Of a stretch of DNA of 64,000 nt, positions 1 through 11,848 are shown one piece after another. The position numbers and the translations under genes are program-made. The notes beneath the pieces were generated by a model that had not been told where the DNA came from, ran no database searches, and saw only the letters and a list, made by a program, of their open reading frames with translations. Where the stretch lies: positions 233,983 to 297,982 of the forward strand of contig CAUYUJ010014207.1 of NCBI GenBank assembly GCA_963575745.1, in the 5' to 3' direction. The stretch's first letter is position 1; every line of letters begins with the position of its first letter. Source of the DNA: Prorocentrum cordatum (Eukaryota; Sar; Dinophyceae; Prorocentrales; Prorocentraceae).

Positions 1-716
1 GGGCCCGCTCGGGAAGGCTGGGCAGGCCCCCGGCCCACCGAGGAGGCTCCTGGGCCTTCTCCGAGGACGTGTGAGAAGCACGGCCGCCCTCTTGAGGAAG
101 GCCGAGGCACCCTCTCTCAATGCTTCACGCTTCGCGGCACCAGTTTCCCTGGTGCGCAATTCGCTCGTAGCCCGCTTGCTGCGACCTTTGACGGCGTCCG
201 GCGTCTCCCGGTGCGCTCGTGATCAAAAAGTATCCCCACCAGTTTGTCCCGCCACTTCGCGCCAATTTGGCCGCGCTGAGTCTCGCTCCGCACCGGGCGT
301 CGCTTGTTGTTGTGTTTTTTTTCCTGCGCAGGTGGCACAGCCTGCCCCTGCTTGCCCGGCGTCCGGCTCGCTTCGAGCGCCTGCGAACCAAAAGTAAACC
401 CACCAGCCCATCCAAAAACGATTACCAGGTGAGTCGGTGAATCCGGGACGCCCGGAAACACGTGGTCGCACAGCCGTTTCGGAAGCGCCCAAGTTGGGTG
501 AGCAGTAGTACTTTGCGGCCAGGAAACATGGACCACAAACCGTTTCGAGCAATGAAGTTTAGGAGAGATACTATTGCAAGACGCGCCATGGTGTTCCCTG
601 TGGGAAGCGTGTATGGCGCAGGTTGCTATATCTACGATCCGACGCCAGTGTTGCGCAGAGTAGAGTTGCATGTCGTTTGACATGTTTGATCGCAGCTACT
701 GCACTGATAAACTCGT

Positions 717-1350
717 GTGCGTTTTGAAATCGCTCAGGTGCTGGTGATGTTGCCGGTGCTGTTGCTGATGCTGCTTCCGATGCTTGTGCCGTTGATGCTG
801 TTGCTGATGTTGCTGGTGCTGGTGCTGCTGCTGCTGGCGCTGCTGCTTGTGGTGCTCCTGCTGGTGGTGGTGCTACTTCTGGGGCCATCTTGGGGGGGTA
901 GGTGGAGAAAGCGGAGGAGGAGGAGGAGGCGGAGGAAATGGAGGAAAAAATGGTTGTCGCTTTTCCGATCCCGATGTGAAGTTTGCGATAGAAATTGGTG
1001 CAAGATGCGCCGTGAGGCTCCCTATGGTAACCGTTTGTGGCGTCTTGCCATGGCGGCTTGATTAACAACACCAGTGAGTTGGGAGATCTCTTGTAGCGAA
1101 GGGTGTCGGTGGTTCTGTAGCTGATGGTATCGTTGGCGTTGTCGTTGTAGGTTGTGCTTCTGGTATCGCTGCTGCTGGTGTTGACGTTGGTAATGCTGCT
1201 GATGCTGCTGGGACTGGTTATGCCTGGGACCATCTTGGGGGTAAGAGGAGGAGTAGGAGGAGGAGGAGGAGGCGGAGGAGGAGGAGGAGGAGAAGGAGGA
1301 GCAGGAGGAACAACACGTAAGCAGGACGGGAAGGCGGAGGAGGAGCAGTA
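717..1350 (+). repeat. Trinucleotide-rich low-complexity region
   Basis: GCTGATGTTGCTGGTGCTG-type triplets (740-880 and 1150-1215) and GGA tracts (915-950, 1252-1310). Between them, GAAGTTTGCG...GCAAGATGCGCC...CCCTATGGTAACCG (about 978-1050) resembles 547-620. Open frames are repeat artefacts. Confidence 0.85.
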
Positions 1351-1479
1351 GGAACGCGGCGCGAGGATGATGAAGAGGAGCAGGGGGAGGCAGCAGGAAA
1401 GAAGCAAGGAAGGAACGGACGATGACAAGGAAGACGAGAAGTCGGGTTTGGAGGATATGTCGTGGTGAGGGGTTCTTCG

Positions 1480-1920
1480 AAGACTCGTCCTTCTTGGGTT
1501 CGTCTTGGCGCCTTCTTGGGGCCCTCTTGGGGGGTCTTGGAGACCTCTTGGGGCTCTGTGGGGGGGTCTCGGAGGCCTCTTGGTGCCGTCTTGGGCCCCA
1601 TTGTTCAAAAAGAGGGGGGGTCTTAAATTCCGTCGTCCTCATCAGAGGCTCAAACATGCTGTCTTGTCTTGGGGGCCTCTTGGGCCCCTTGTGGGGCTTG
1701 GGCCATCTTGGGGCCGTCTTGAGGCCTCAAGAACCCAACGGAGGCCAAAAAGCGAGAAGGCAAACACACATGGATTTCCCTCCGGTTTTTGTTAAAGGGG
1801 GGCCCCTTGTGCTCGGAAAGCATTTTGGGCCGTGCTGAGGCCTCTTGAAAGTGTGTCGGAGGCTATCTTGAGCATCTAGCTCTGTCTTGGGCCATCTTGC
1901 AGGTCCTCTTGCGCTCTCTG
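1480..1920 (+). repeat. Degenerate short tandem repeats (CTTGGGGCC type)
   Basis: Words such as TCTTGGGGCCCTCTTGGGG and GGCCTCTTGG recur every 15-25 bp. No coding or regulatory signal recognised. Confidence 0.75.
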
Positions 1921-2409
1921 AGGCATTCTCGGAGCCATATTGGGCCAAAAAAGGACCCTCTGCCACATCGCGGGGGAGCCCGTCCAGACCCACGGAGGGG
2001 GGGAGGTAAACCTCCCGAGCAGGGGAAAGAAGGATATTGGACACGGAAACGCCCTAGACCACCTGCGCCCAGATGGCTCTTAGGATTCCCCCCCGGGCGG
2101 GCCGCTGAGGGGAGTGGGGGCGGCGGAATTCTGAGACCTCGGCTGGAATCCTGCTGGGGAGGGGCGCGTCAAGACGAAGTTTCGGCTGTTTCGAGGTTCG
2201 AGGTTCTCTGGAGTCTTCGTCGGTCCTCGGCGGGCTTCCAGCCTCGCGGGGTGCTCTGCAGCAGCTGCGCCTCGCCGAGGGCTTTCTGGGGGTGCCCGGA
2301 TCGTCCCGAAGGGTTGACGGAGGCCCGACCTGTGGCCCCGAAAATTGACATGTTGGTTCAACGTGGGCCTTGTGTCATTCCCTACACAGCTTGCCTGCAA
2401 TAGTGCCAT

Positions 2410-2490
2410 TCTATCAGAGTGAGGGGCCGAACGGTCATCGTCCCTGGGTGCTTGGCTGAAGTGGGGATCCGTGGCCAGGATTATGGAGGA
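2410..2490 (+). repeat. Dispersed repeat, inverted copy at 9883-9962
   Basis: ATCAGAGTGAGGGGCCGAAC GGTCATCG...GGGTGCTTGGCTGAAGTGGG...TCCGTGGCCAGGATTATG. The reverse strand of 9883-9962 reads almost the same. No coding role is seen. Confidence 0.7.
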
Positions 2491-2819
2491 AGGATAACGA
2501 ATAACATTATTATAACGGCGATGCAGCAAAAGGCAACAATGAGTTATCGCTAAATTGTCGGCTTGACCTTCCTGCACTTCCCCCTGCATGCGAAGCTCCA
2601 AGTACCAAGGTGCATGGCGCGAAGCGCAAATACAGTCCTGTAAATCTATATGTGTGTGCATGCTGTTTCTAGCGCCCGGTGAGGCCGCCCACGTGCGAAA
2701 CGCAACGCTGGCACCTTGGGTGGAGCTCCATATGAGGCCACGGGACGTTCGAGGGGTGTGCCGAAAATGTAGACATGATGCGGAGAGCAGAGGCAGGGAT
2801 GGGAGGATGGAGTAGGAGG

Positions 2820-2945
2820 AGGAGGGGGGGGGAAGGAAGGAAGCAAGGAAAGAGGGAAGGGAGGGAGGGAGAGAGGAAGGACGGAAGGAAAGAGTGACGC
2901 GGGGCGCTGTCTCTTCAGAACGAGGGGCCCAACACCACAGGATGG
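2820..2945 (+). repeat. GGAA-rich tract plus short dispersed repeat
   Basis: A GGAAGGAAGG-type purine tract runs into CGGGGCGCTGTCTCTTCAGA ACGAGGGGCCCAACACC. The latter recurs at 3727-3770 as CGGGGCGCTGTCCTTTCAAA ACGAGGACCCAGCACC, again after a purine tract. Confidence 0.75.
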
Positions 2946-3515
2946 TTGGGAACACAACATATATGCAAACATCAATGATTTGTCTTCGAGGGTTTGCCGC
3001 CCCCCCAGAACGCGAGGCGGGAAACCGCAGAGCATTGGGCCCCTTTGGGCCTGGCGGGCGCGGTATGTGATCGTTCTCTGATTCATAGGTCTGCCGATTG
3101 GCGCGGGCCGTCGCACCCCCCTTCCCCAACCCAATGGAGTAGATCTTGGCTGTTCTTGGATCCTGTTTCGAGCAGGTGGAGCCCCCCGCAGGACGCGCTG
3201 TTGCAAGCAGTCACATGATATGCAGAGGTCCGGAGCCAGACCCCCCCCTCCTCCCCGCCCCCCCTGTCCGTCCACTCTCGAGACGCCAAATGAGACAATG
3301 CTCACCATCCAGGCGTGGGCGCAGATGCCGAAACGCCCAATTCCGAGACGCCGAATGAGAAAACGTTCTCTACGCAGCTGTCCTGCGTCAAAGACGCGAG
3401 GCTGGAGACCTCAGGGAACACCGTGACCATTGGGGCCTGGTGGCCGCGGCATGCAGGGTGTGCGAGGCGGGGTAGGGAGCATTGCTGTATGAATCTAGCC
3501 ACGCCAACGGATGGG

Positions 3516-3720
3516 GAGGAGGAGGAGGAGTAGGAGGAGGAGGAAGAGTAGGAGGAGGAGGAGGAGTAGGAGGAGGAGGAAGAGTAGGAGGAGGAGGAGG
3601 AGGAGGAGGAGGAGTTGGAGGAGGAGGAGGAGGAGGAGGAGGAGGAGGAGTTGGAGGAGGAGGGGGAGGAGGTGAAGGAGGAGGGTGAGGGGAGAGGAGA
3701 GGAGAGGAGAGGAAAGGAGG
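3516..3720 (+). repeat. (GGA)n tract
   Basis: GGAGGAGGA with GTA/AGA/TTG interruptions, becoming GGAGA towards 3720. It follows a short repeat that recurs before other GGA tracts (see 2895-2945). Confidence 0.96.
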
Positions 3721-3924
3721 GGTGGACGCCGCGGGGCGCTGTCCTTTCAAAACGAGGACCCAGCACCGCAGGGCGGCTCGGAAACAGAGCGCCCGCCCGG
3801 GGCGCCAGGCGTGCGTGAGCGTCGACGCGGCGACCGAGGGCGGCAGGAGGCGGCAGCAGGACTTGTGGGCGGCCCTGGGGAAGCAGGAGCCCCCCGGCGC
3901 CCGTCGGCGGTGGTCGCGGCTTGT

Positions 3925-4088
3925 CTTAAGTCGGGCCTGTCCCTCTACAGGGGGGAGGTTCAAAAACATTAAGACATGGTCTGGGGACTATTTTTGGGGG
4001 GCATGTGTTCGACAATGTTGGTGTATGTTTAGACTGGTTTTAGCTTTTCGTCGAAATTCCCCCTGTAGGGGGACACGCCCGACTTAAG
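3925..4088 (+). mobile_element. Family I TIR element (MITE-like), full copy
   Basis: CTTAAGTCGGGCCTGTCCCT ... CCCCTGTAGGGGGACACGCC ends in GACTTAAG. Perfect inverted ends CTTAAGTCGGGC / GCCCGACTTAAG. The interior has the family's TGGTCTGGGGAC block. No ORF. Confidence 0.9.
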
Positions 4089-4092
4089 GCCT

Positions 4093-4095
<3 letters not shown>

Positions 4096-4132
<37 letters not shown>

Positions 4133-4135
4133 TCT
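4096..4135 (+). repeat. (CT)n microsatellite next to a family I end
   Basis: About 17 CT repeats, starting 8 bp after the right end of the family I copy at 3925-4088. Confidence 0.95.
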
Positions 4136-4358
4136 ATTGGCGGATCCCCTCCCGGGCGACTCTTTGGGGTGGGTCCACGATAGAGGATACAGGGAATCCG
4201 CGAGGAGGCTCCACTCTGGGAGCCGTTGCCGGGGGCGCGCAGCACTCGAATGCAGGCCACAGGCCTCGTGGGCCCGCTCGGAGCGGGCAGCAACGGAAAC
4301 GTACGCCCTAAAAGCTGTCTACACCGGAGCAGAGAGGCGGCCGGCCTCCGAGGACAAG

Positions 4359-4600
4359 TACTCCTGAAGAGCCCTCCCTGCACTCCTCCTCCCCTGAAGA
4401 GACCTCCCTGCACTCCTCCTCCCTGCACTCCTCCCCTGAAAAATACTCCTGAAGAGACCTCCCTGCACTCCTCCTCCCCTGAAGAGACCTCCCTGCACTC
4501 CTCCTCCCTGCACTCCTCCCCTGAAAAATACTCCTGAAGAGACCTCCCTGCACTCCTCCTCCCCTGAAGAGACCTCCCCCGAATATCCCGTAAGAACCCT
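4359..4600 (+). repeat. 85-bp minisatellite, about 2.8 units
   Basis: TACTCCTGAAGAG recurs at 4359, 4444 and 4529. Each unit is built of smaller GACCTCCCTGCACTCCTCCT blocks. Confidence 0.93.
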
Positions 4601-4621
4601 CCCCTGATGAACCCTCCCTCC

Positions 4622-6690
4622 GCTCCTGGGAGGAGGGGCAGGAGAGTCGATTGCCGATCGATTCATCCCGCGCGATCAACGCAAAGGCGCAAGCAGTTCC
4701 CAGAAGCTTGTCGAGCTGGCCGTTATCAGAATTATCTCAGGGAGGATCGGAAACGCGAGGGTGCAGGAGCAGTCTCCCAGAGCACTGCATCCGTACTGTG
4801 GTTTTTGACTGTACCGCGTCGTGGCCTCCAGTTGCCGAGGGGTTGCGAGAGTCGCCGAGCGGACGACGAGCGGACGACCACTCCCGCGCCCCGCTCCGCC
4901 AGACACTTCCCCCACTCCCCCCTCATCTCGACCTCCCATATCTAATGTGCCCCCCTTGATTCGTCCGCGCCGCATGCGCGCCACGGCCTCAGGACCGACA
5001 GAGGCTGAAGCAGGCGGCCTGGGGTGCCGATCGGGGTGGTGCAGTCGGAAGGGGGCGGGGAGGATGGAGGTGGGGAGGGAAAGGAGGGCAACTGGAGGGA
5101 GCGGGAAATGGGGACTCGAGTGAACGAGGAAAGAAGGGGGGGAGAGGAGGAGAGATCAGGAGACCAGAGAGACTGATGACGGTGGTACAAGGAAAATGGT
5201 GCTGAGGAGGAGGAAGGGGAGCAGGAGGAGCGCGGATAGCGGGGAGGGAGGAGAAGCGAGGGGATGGAGAAGCATGAGGATAAGGGGAGGTCCAGGGTAA
5301 ACAAACGACGCATCAAAGATGTTGCAAAACACCTTCCCATCCAAAGTCGCCTCTCCATGAGCCTTTACATGTACAATTTCAAGTGCGCTCGCCACATGGA
5401 CTCGCCATTCAAGCGAAACTCCCGTTTGGAGCATGAACCGTTTTCCAATGCTTGAGTTTTGCAAATAGGTGGAACCAGACAGTTCCAACAAGTTCCTAGG
5501 AAGGGCCCCATCCATCCTCGTGACTGTTGCACAGTTGTGCGCTCCTGGTCGTACAAGTGGTAGAGGCCTTAGCGAGAACGCCATTCCATGCCTGTTGCAC
5601 AAGGTTGAGCATCTGGCCATACACGCTGAGGAAGCCCATACGAGATCCATTTGAAGTCCGAGCTACGCTGTTGGAAGCGTACAAGGTGCGTTGCGTTGGA
5701 GCGAAAGCCACAGTTTGAGAACCATTCGTCACCGACCTGTGCGCCAGGTGTTGAGCCATTCGCACTCCATCATGTCACGGTTGTAAGCGCTGTTGGAAAA
5801 AAACAGCACGAGTGTGCGCGGCACTTGGACGGGAAGCGCATTTCGAAAGCATGTCGCCATCCACCCGTGCAATCGTTGCAAATTTGATGGAAGAATTGCG
5901 CGGCATTGAAGCGACAGCCATACTTGAAAGCAAGTCGCTCTCCACCCGTGTAGCTACGATCGTAGATGTCAAGCTTCAGCGTCTTAAGCGGTCAGGGCGT
6001 CTCTGGCGGAGCGCCAGGCTCGCCCTACCGACGCGTCTGGTGGTGCGAGGAGGAAGGGGAGGAGCAGGAGGAGAACGAGGAGGAGGAGGAGGACATGGCA
6101 AGTATTTGGCGTGGTGGCGTAAGTGGCAACGGCTGGGAGACCACATGCAATCGGTCCGTTGCTGGGGTTGCCCCAAGTATGGTCCCGATGGCTCTGTCCC
6201 TGTTGGGATAGGTTCTCCTAGCGCGTGTGGTTTGGCGTTCGGTTTGCCATGCGGCATTTATTTGCATGTGCGTGTTGTGCGCAATTTTTGGGAGCGCCGC
6301 CCATCTGCCACTGCAGATGGTGGCGCAAGCGGCAGTCAGGCGCCACCCACGTCAGCGGCGTCGGTGGCGTAAGTGGTTGGGGGCGCATTCCACGCTCGCT
6401 GGAGCGATGGCGTATTTGGCATTGCGGCGTGTCGGACTCACGATGCGCTATGGCTTTGTCGAGGGCATAACGAATATTTGTATGGCGTTGTGCTTCCCGT
6501 TCTCCACGGCAGACGGAAGCATTATTCTCTGCCCTTATGGGCTACTTTGGTTTTCTTTCGTCGCTTGCACGTCCAGTTCTGCACGAGCCGCATGCTTCAC
6601 TTGCCCGCCGCTAAGCCCAAGTCGGCCTCGCATGTGTTTCCCACAGTGACGCTGCAGCTTGTCGCGCCAAAGCCGACCAGCGTGAAAAGG
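4622..6690. other. Spacer without recognised gene
   Basis: GC-rich with short purine tracts (5130-5260, 6050-6095). A local duplication of GAAAGCATGTCGCCATCCACCCGTG and GAAAGCAAGTCGCTCTCCACCCGTG lies at about 5846 and 5928. TGGCGTAAGTGGC-type words recur at 6110-6380. No conserved protein on either strand. Confidence 0.6.
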
Positions 6691-6967
6691 AGGAGGAGGA
6701 GGAGGAGGAGGAGGAGGAGGAGCTGCTTCCCACATGTTTCCTTCGGCTGCAAAGCAGGGGACGTCTGCGCCAACGCTGGGTGAGATCAACGGGGGCGCCG
6801 CTGTGGCGAACTGGCCAGCGTGCGCGAGCGGGACAGCCGGACAGCACGGGCGGCCGCAGAGGGGGGGAGGGGCGAGGGCCTTTCAGGGGCGGACGGGCCT
6901 CATCTCTGAGTTCGATGCTCGTTTTGGGGACCTTCTTGGGGCCCACCTAATGGATCTGTTCGACGCA

Positions 6968-7053
6968 GGTTCGACTCAGGTTCGACTCAGGTTCGACTCA
7001 GATTCGACTCAGGATCGACTCAGGTTCGACTCAGGTTCGACTCAGGTTCGACG
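6968..7053 (+). repeat. 11-bp tandem repeat GGTTCGACTCA, about 8 units
   Basis: GGTTCGACTCA units with GATTC and GGATC variants. Surroundings 6725-6960 and 7060-7580 show no match or gene. Confidence 0.95.
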
Positions 7054-7585
7054 CACGAGTGGAGCGAGTGGCTCCAGGAAGGTCCCCAGAATGAGCATCT
7101 AACCTGAGCGAGCTGGCGCGGCCAGCCCCGCCGGCTGGGACCGTGGCAGCTGCCAGTCGGGGTTGGACAGACCTCCTACCCTGACACGTCGATTAAGGAA
7201 TTGGCCGTTTTCGGTTCGCGAGAGGGCGTCGTGGCCGTCATTTTTGCGGGTGCAGGTCCGTCGATTTCGGTCCTAGGCCGTTTTCACTAACGGGAGGTCT
7301 ACTAAAGGGAGGTTTGTCCACTAGCGCCGGTGCACCCACAGGCGCTGGAGGCGCCCAGCCTGGGTATGGCAAGTCAGCGAAACAAGGAGCCGCCGACGAA
7401 GTGCACAAGGTGCAAGGTGGATGGCGAGGGCCGCGCGCCGCCCAGGTGGGAGGCACTGGGCAAGGTGCGGCAGGTACATGTGCGCCCAGGTGGACCGCAT
7501 CCAGCAACATGCTGGGTCAGCGTAGGGGAACAGCGCACCGACAAGAGCCTGCCACACAGAGCTTGCCCTGACAAGCCTTCTCTCT

Positions 7586-7780
7586 GGGAAAGGTAAGATT
7601 CGAGTAAGCTGGAACTCGGGTTTGCCGATGTTTTTGTTGACGAGCGCATCCTGGATTTTGACGGTCCCGTTTTCGTGGGATATGTGCAGCGGGAGCTCGC
7701 CGTCAAATTTCAGACTGGGCCTCGTCATTTTTATGATGGCCCCCGTCAGGCCAACCCGAGCCCCCCCGAAATCCTGTCTT
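7586..7780 (+). mobile_element. Family V repeat copy without the nested insertion
   Basis: GTAAGATTCGAGTAAGCTGG...ACTCGGGTTTGCCGATG...TTTTCGTGGGATATGTGCAGC...GTCAGGCCAACCCGAG. It aligns with both halves of dynein intron 8. Its minus strand stays open over much of the copy, but I do not recognise a protein. Confidence 0.75.
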
Positions 7781-8080
7781 CAGAACAACAAGATGGGCTT
7801 TCAATGGGTTCGCCGAGCCGCCGCCCGTCCTCGCCGCGCGTGCTGCCTGGGTGCTCCGGGTAGGCGACGCGCCCCGCAGGGTCCGCGCCGCAACCGCCGT
7901 CGGCGGACCACCCTCCGCCCTCCCTCACGCCTCCCGGCTGCCTCCCTCCTCCCTGCTGCCGCTATCCCTCTGCACGGCCTGGCTCGGCTCTGGGGGCCTG
8001 GCACGGGCCTCCAGCGGCCGCGGCGGGCACCGAGCACTGCGCAGAGCGTGGCTGGCCGTCGGGGCGTCCTCCGCTGGCCG

Positions 8081-8081
<1 letters not shown>

Positions 8082-8163
<82 letters not shown>

Positions 8164-8170
8164 GCCGCCT
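8082..8170 (+). repeat. CGG/CGT/CGC triplet tract
   Basis: (GGC)n, then (GTC)n, then (GCC)n in one block of about 90 bp. The long frames across it on both strands are low-complexity artefacts. Confidence 0.95.
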
Positions 8171-8924
8171 CGTGTGCTGGTTGCGCCTGCCCGCGCGGCG
8201 CCGTCCCCCGCCGGCTTCGGCGGGCGCCTCTCGCCCAGAGCGCGCCCCGCACGGAGCCCGACGCACGGCCCCAAATCCGTCGGCCGGCCCCGCATGGAGC
8301 CCGACGTTCGCAGCGCCAGCGTCGCCGATGCACCGCCGACGTCTCCGGCGCTTCGAGAGGTTCGTCATGGAAGTGGCTGTTTTTTGCCACGTCCAAGGGG
8401 GAGGCGGGCTCCACAACAGGCTGGTACCCCTGAGGGCCGATGGCCGCGATCGTTTTGGCGTTTGTGGGCGCTTCTGGGGGTTCCCAGTTGTGACTGGACC
8501 AGGATAAACCGTTCCAGAGCGTTCCGGAACGTTCTCAGAGCGTTCCGGAAAGCTTTGAGAAGGCCGCGGCGCCCGAGACGTCCTCCGGAACCGAGGGATC
8601 TCACCCGATTTTATCCCCACCCGATTTTGTCCTCGTGCTGGTTTCATCATAAGCCTCTCGGCGCCAAAACACCGCGACGGAAGGTTTTTGTTGTTTCCCA
8701 GCCCTCCTGTGTAGGGCTCTCGTTTCGAACAGAGCACTGCGGTCGCACTGCTCCTCTGCCCCCCCCCGTCTCCTGCCTCCTCCTGCGCCCCTCTTGCCTG
8801 CCTGCTACCCTGCCTCCGACCTGCATGCCTGCCTGCTCACTGCTGCCTGCTACCCCTCCTACTTGCCTGGTTCCCTGCCTCCTCGCCATCCCTGCAATCT
8901 CGAATGCTGCTGGCACTGCTGGGG

Positions 8925-9110
8925 GGTCCAGCGACGTGACGTCATGCGCGGACCTGAATTCGACCTCGCCATCCCTGGCGGGCTGCGATCTGCGGAGCGG
9001 CTGCCACGTGAGAGGGTTGCTGGGCGGTCCAGCGGAGTGACGTCATACGTAAATTCGACCTTGCCATCCCTGGGGAGCTGCGTTCCGCGGAGCAGTTGCC
9101 ACTGGGATAT
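8925..9110 (+). repeat. Two diverged units related to the 101-bp satellite
   Basis: GACCTCGCCATCCCTGGCGG GCTGCGATCTGCGGAGCGGC, then a second unit with CTTGCCATCCCTGGGGAGCT. The sequence before it (about 8690-8820: GTTTCGAACAGAGCACTGCG, then CCTGCC-rich) matches the sequence before the main array (about 24595-24670). Confidence 0.8.
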
Positions 9111-9119
9111 GGAGGAGGA

Positions 9120-9690
9120 GCAGGAAGGTAAGAGCGTGAACGTTCGAGAAAGTCCTAGGCGAAAGCGCCGTTCCTGAAGGAAGTCTCGGGCGGGAGCTCA
9201 TGACGGGCGGGCGATCCCCTGACGGGCGGGTCGGGCGGGTGGGACATTCAAGCGGGATGCTTGAGTATGGCGAGAGCGCGATTTTACGTAAATTGTGACG
9301 GCGTCCTTGGCACAGCGTGTTTCCTAAGCGTCGAAAGCGCGATTTCGGAATGAATTGCATGGAGTTCACAGGCGAGAGCGCAACTCCTGAATCAAATGTG
9401 AGGGGTTCTCTGGCGGGAGCGGGAGTCTTGATTAAATTGCGAGGAACTATTGATCCGATTGCGAGGAAATCTCAAGCGGGAGCGCCGTTCCTGAGTAAAT
9501 TGTGAGGAAGTCTCAGACGGGAGCGGGGGCCTGACTAAATTGCGGCGAGGAAGTCACAGGCGGGAGCACCGATCCTGAGTATATTGTTAGGAATTTTAGA
9601 AGCGGGGGTCCTGAGTAAATTTGAAGGAAGTGTCAGGCGGGAGCCGCTGTTGTAATCCAAGGGGCCAGGGGCACAGTTTGGGCACCAAGA
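9120..9690 (+). repeat. Degenerate repeats of about 48-50 bp, one foldback arm
   Basis: About ten variants of GGAAGTCTCAGGCGGGAGCG-(N)-CCTGAGTAAATTG, ending GGCGGGAGCCGCTGTTGTAA and GGGGCCAGGGGCACAGTTTGGG. The inverse of that ending is at 23595-23645. No opposing arm was found nearby. Confidence 0.7.
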
Positions 9691-10090
9691 CTTTCCCTGC
9701 CAAAAAAAACGTGTGCGAGCGTCGAGGGGGCACACTTTGATTGAGAAGTTCAGCATGCACCAGTGAGGGGGTATCAATAATATATAATTATTCTTCAGAT
9801 ATGAGAGCTCAACAGCAACAGCAGCAACAATACAAACAACAATCACAACAACAGCAACAACAACAACAACAACGCAACGAGCATAATCCTCGCCACGGAT
9901 CCTCAATTCAGCCACGCACCCGGGGACTATGAGTGACCGTTCGGCCCCCCCACTCTGATCATGCTTAGCATACGCGATCTTCAAAGCAGCGTAAGCCAGG
10001 CCAGGGAATGGTTTGATGATCACGCATATGCACGCGAGCATCGGTGAAGGAACACAACAAGTTGTGAGGCCACAGATGAACCAAACGAGA

Positions 10091-10222
10091 CCACCGATAC
10101 CGATACCCTCAGGAGACCACCGAAAGCACGACGAGACCACAGTGAGACCACGATGAGATCACGACGAGATCACGACGAGACCACGGTGAGACCGTGATGC
10201 GACCACGATGAGACCACGCCAC
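10091..10222 (+). repeat. 11-12 bp tandem repeat GAGACCACGAT
   Basis: About 11 variants of GAGACCACGATGAGATCACG. No gene nearby; 10222-10830 is spacer with nothing recognised. Confidence 0.9.
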
Positions 10223-10836
10223 GACCCGAGCATCCATGATAGATGATCGAGCGAGGTTATGAGCATGTGTGTGTAATGCACGACGCGTGGATGGCACTCG
10301 ATTCCAGGACGGTCGAACCATAGCACTGCAAATATCACGGTGTGGGTGCACTAATGTTTTGGGGAGATTTTCACGTTTCACATTGCGCGGCGTGGAAAAC
10401 AGCTAGAATAGAACAGGCAACACAGCAACGCATGCTTTATTCCACCCGGCGGGCCAATCGTAAACGAAGGAGGACTGCGGGGAAATGGAGAAGGAAAAAA
10501 GAGGAAGGGCGCGAAGGAGTAGGAGCGCGAGGAAGACACCTATTCTGTTCAGGATTATCCCAAACGGGCTGACGCACGTTCATGATCACCACGCCTGTCG
10601 ACACCACGCCCGTTGCGTGATGTAACACCCGCGCGATAATGACTACACCACTCCTGGCCGAAAGGGGTCAGACGAGGCCAGCTCCGCCGAGGGGAAGCCA
10701 CGTTGACACCATGGACGGCCCGGAGGGTGCTGCTTAAAAGGGAATGGCTGCATGTGCCAGCCTCACCAGCCGGAGTGGCCGCCAACGGACGACGCTCGAG
10801 CCTCGCATTCCTCGACTAGAGTGACTGGACGTAAGA

Positions 10837-11020
10837 GTGACATCCTGCCAGAGTGACTTGGTGCGGGCACAATGCGGCCGCCCGATCGCTGAACGCGAAG
10901 CGGTAGCAGCGGCTTGCGCGCCTGGGTTCGGCCACCCCGCGTCCCCCGTCAAGTCGCGCACCAAAGGTCACTCTTGCCCAGGGCCTGTCGTTGGGTGCAG
11001 CCGGATTCCCGTTTCAATGT
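10837..11020 (+). repeat. Dispersed repeat, second copy at 47037-47215
   Basis: GAGTGACATCCTGCCAGAGTGACTTGG...GTGCGGG at the left and TCACTCTTGCCCAGGGC at the right. At 47037 the same order is GGTGACCTTTCGCCAGAGTG, GGTGCGGG and then GCCCAGGGTCGCTCTTGC. The ends are partly inverted, so it may be another small TIR element. Confidence 0.55.
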
Positions 11021-11027
11021 GCCCGCG

Positions 11028-11232
11028 ATCGGCGCGACGAACGAGGGGGGTAGTTGAAAAGGAGAAGGTCTTCTCAGAAGGCGGCGGGGTTTCTTAGAAG
11101 CCCCTTGGCCTTCTGAGAAGTTTCTGCGTCGTCGAGAGGTGCTTAGCAAGCTGCTCAGGAGGCCCGACGATGTCCGAACCTTCTGAGGAGGTATTCTCCT
11201 CCGCACTTTCCCCTGAGCCTCGCCGCCGAGGA
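11028..11232. mobile_element. Family IV-like TIR element
   Basis: Shares AAGGAGAAGG-CTTCTCAGAAGGCGGCGGGG-TTCTTAGAAGCCC with the element at 28205. The ends are weaker (GACGAACGAGGGGGG / CCCCTGAGCCTCGCCGCC). Confidence 0.65.
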
Positions 11233-11496
11233 GTGGACGCCAACCAGACCAGAACATTCGAACGGGCCAAGAATGCCCGAGGAGTTCCATGGGTGGCGCG
11301 TCTCGGCGGCGAAGTCCAGACCCTGCCCTCGCCGGTCATCAACTCAGGCAACTCGATGCGCGGCGGGGGCAGGCTGCGGAATCCGTCGGGTACGTGGCGA
11401 AATCCGAGCCCTGCCCCGCCTCCCACCGGCGCGGGACAAGCAGCAATGGTAGGCGGGCGCAGTCATGTGCCAATGTACACCACCCCTACCATGTCT

Positions 11497-11601
11497 TCCT
11501 CCTTCTCCTCCTCCTCCCTCTCCTCCTCCTCCTCCTCCTCCTCCTCCTCCTCCTCCTCCTCCTCCTCCTCCTCCTCCTCCTCCTCCTCCTCCTCCTCCTC
11601 C
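11497..11601 (+). repeat. (TCC)n tract directly before the DinoSL relict
   Basis: About 33 TCC units. It abuts CCCGTAGCC of the relict leader. It may be the element's target, or may have grown at the junction. Confidence 0.97.
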
Positions 11602-11623
11602 CCCGTAGCCATTCTGGCTCAAG
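11602..11623 (+). other. Relict dinoflagellate spliced leader (DinoSL)
   Basis: CCCGTAGCCATTCTG followed at once by GCTCAAG. The universal 22-nt dinoflagellate leader has CCGTAGCCATTTTG then GCTCAAG, so this copy differs at one base. It follows a long TCC tract and lies about 225 bp ahead of the first ATG of the retroelement. A spliced-leader RNA gene would continue with GT; here the next bases are TACGAAAC. Confidence 0.85.
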
Positions 11624-11848
11624 TACGAAACTGTGGCCCTGCGGCTTCGTACTTGCCTGCAGCCGAGGGGCTGGCTCGAGGCGAACTCGCCCACAGCAGG
11701 CTTCCGAGGGTGGCAGGGCAGCCCCTGCCTCAGGCCCTCCACCTTCGGTTTTCGGCATCGTACTGTTCGGAGCCCGCGCTCCGCACGCAACTACGGTCTC
11801 TCCAACCAAATTGCTTCTTGGCACCCTCGCCTTCGTCAGCGCAGCGCC

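Noticed and set aside
571-1608. Long minus-strand open frame rich in Ser/Pro
   Set aside because: Composed of translated triplet repeats; both strands are open in several frames and no conserved domain is visible.
7622-9040. 472-codon plus-strand open frame
   Set aside because: Runs across a family V repeat, a CGG/CGT tract and satellite-like units; no protein similarity recognised. Its length comes from high GC.
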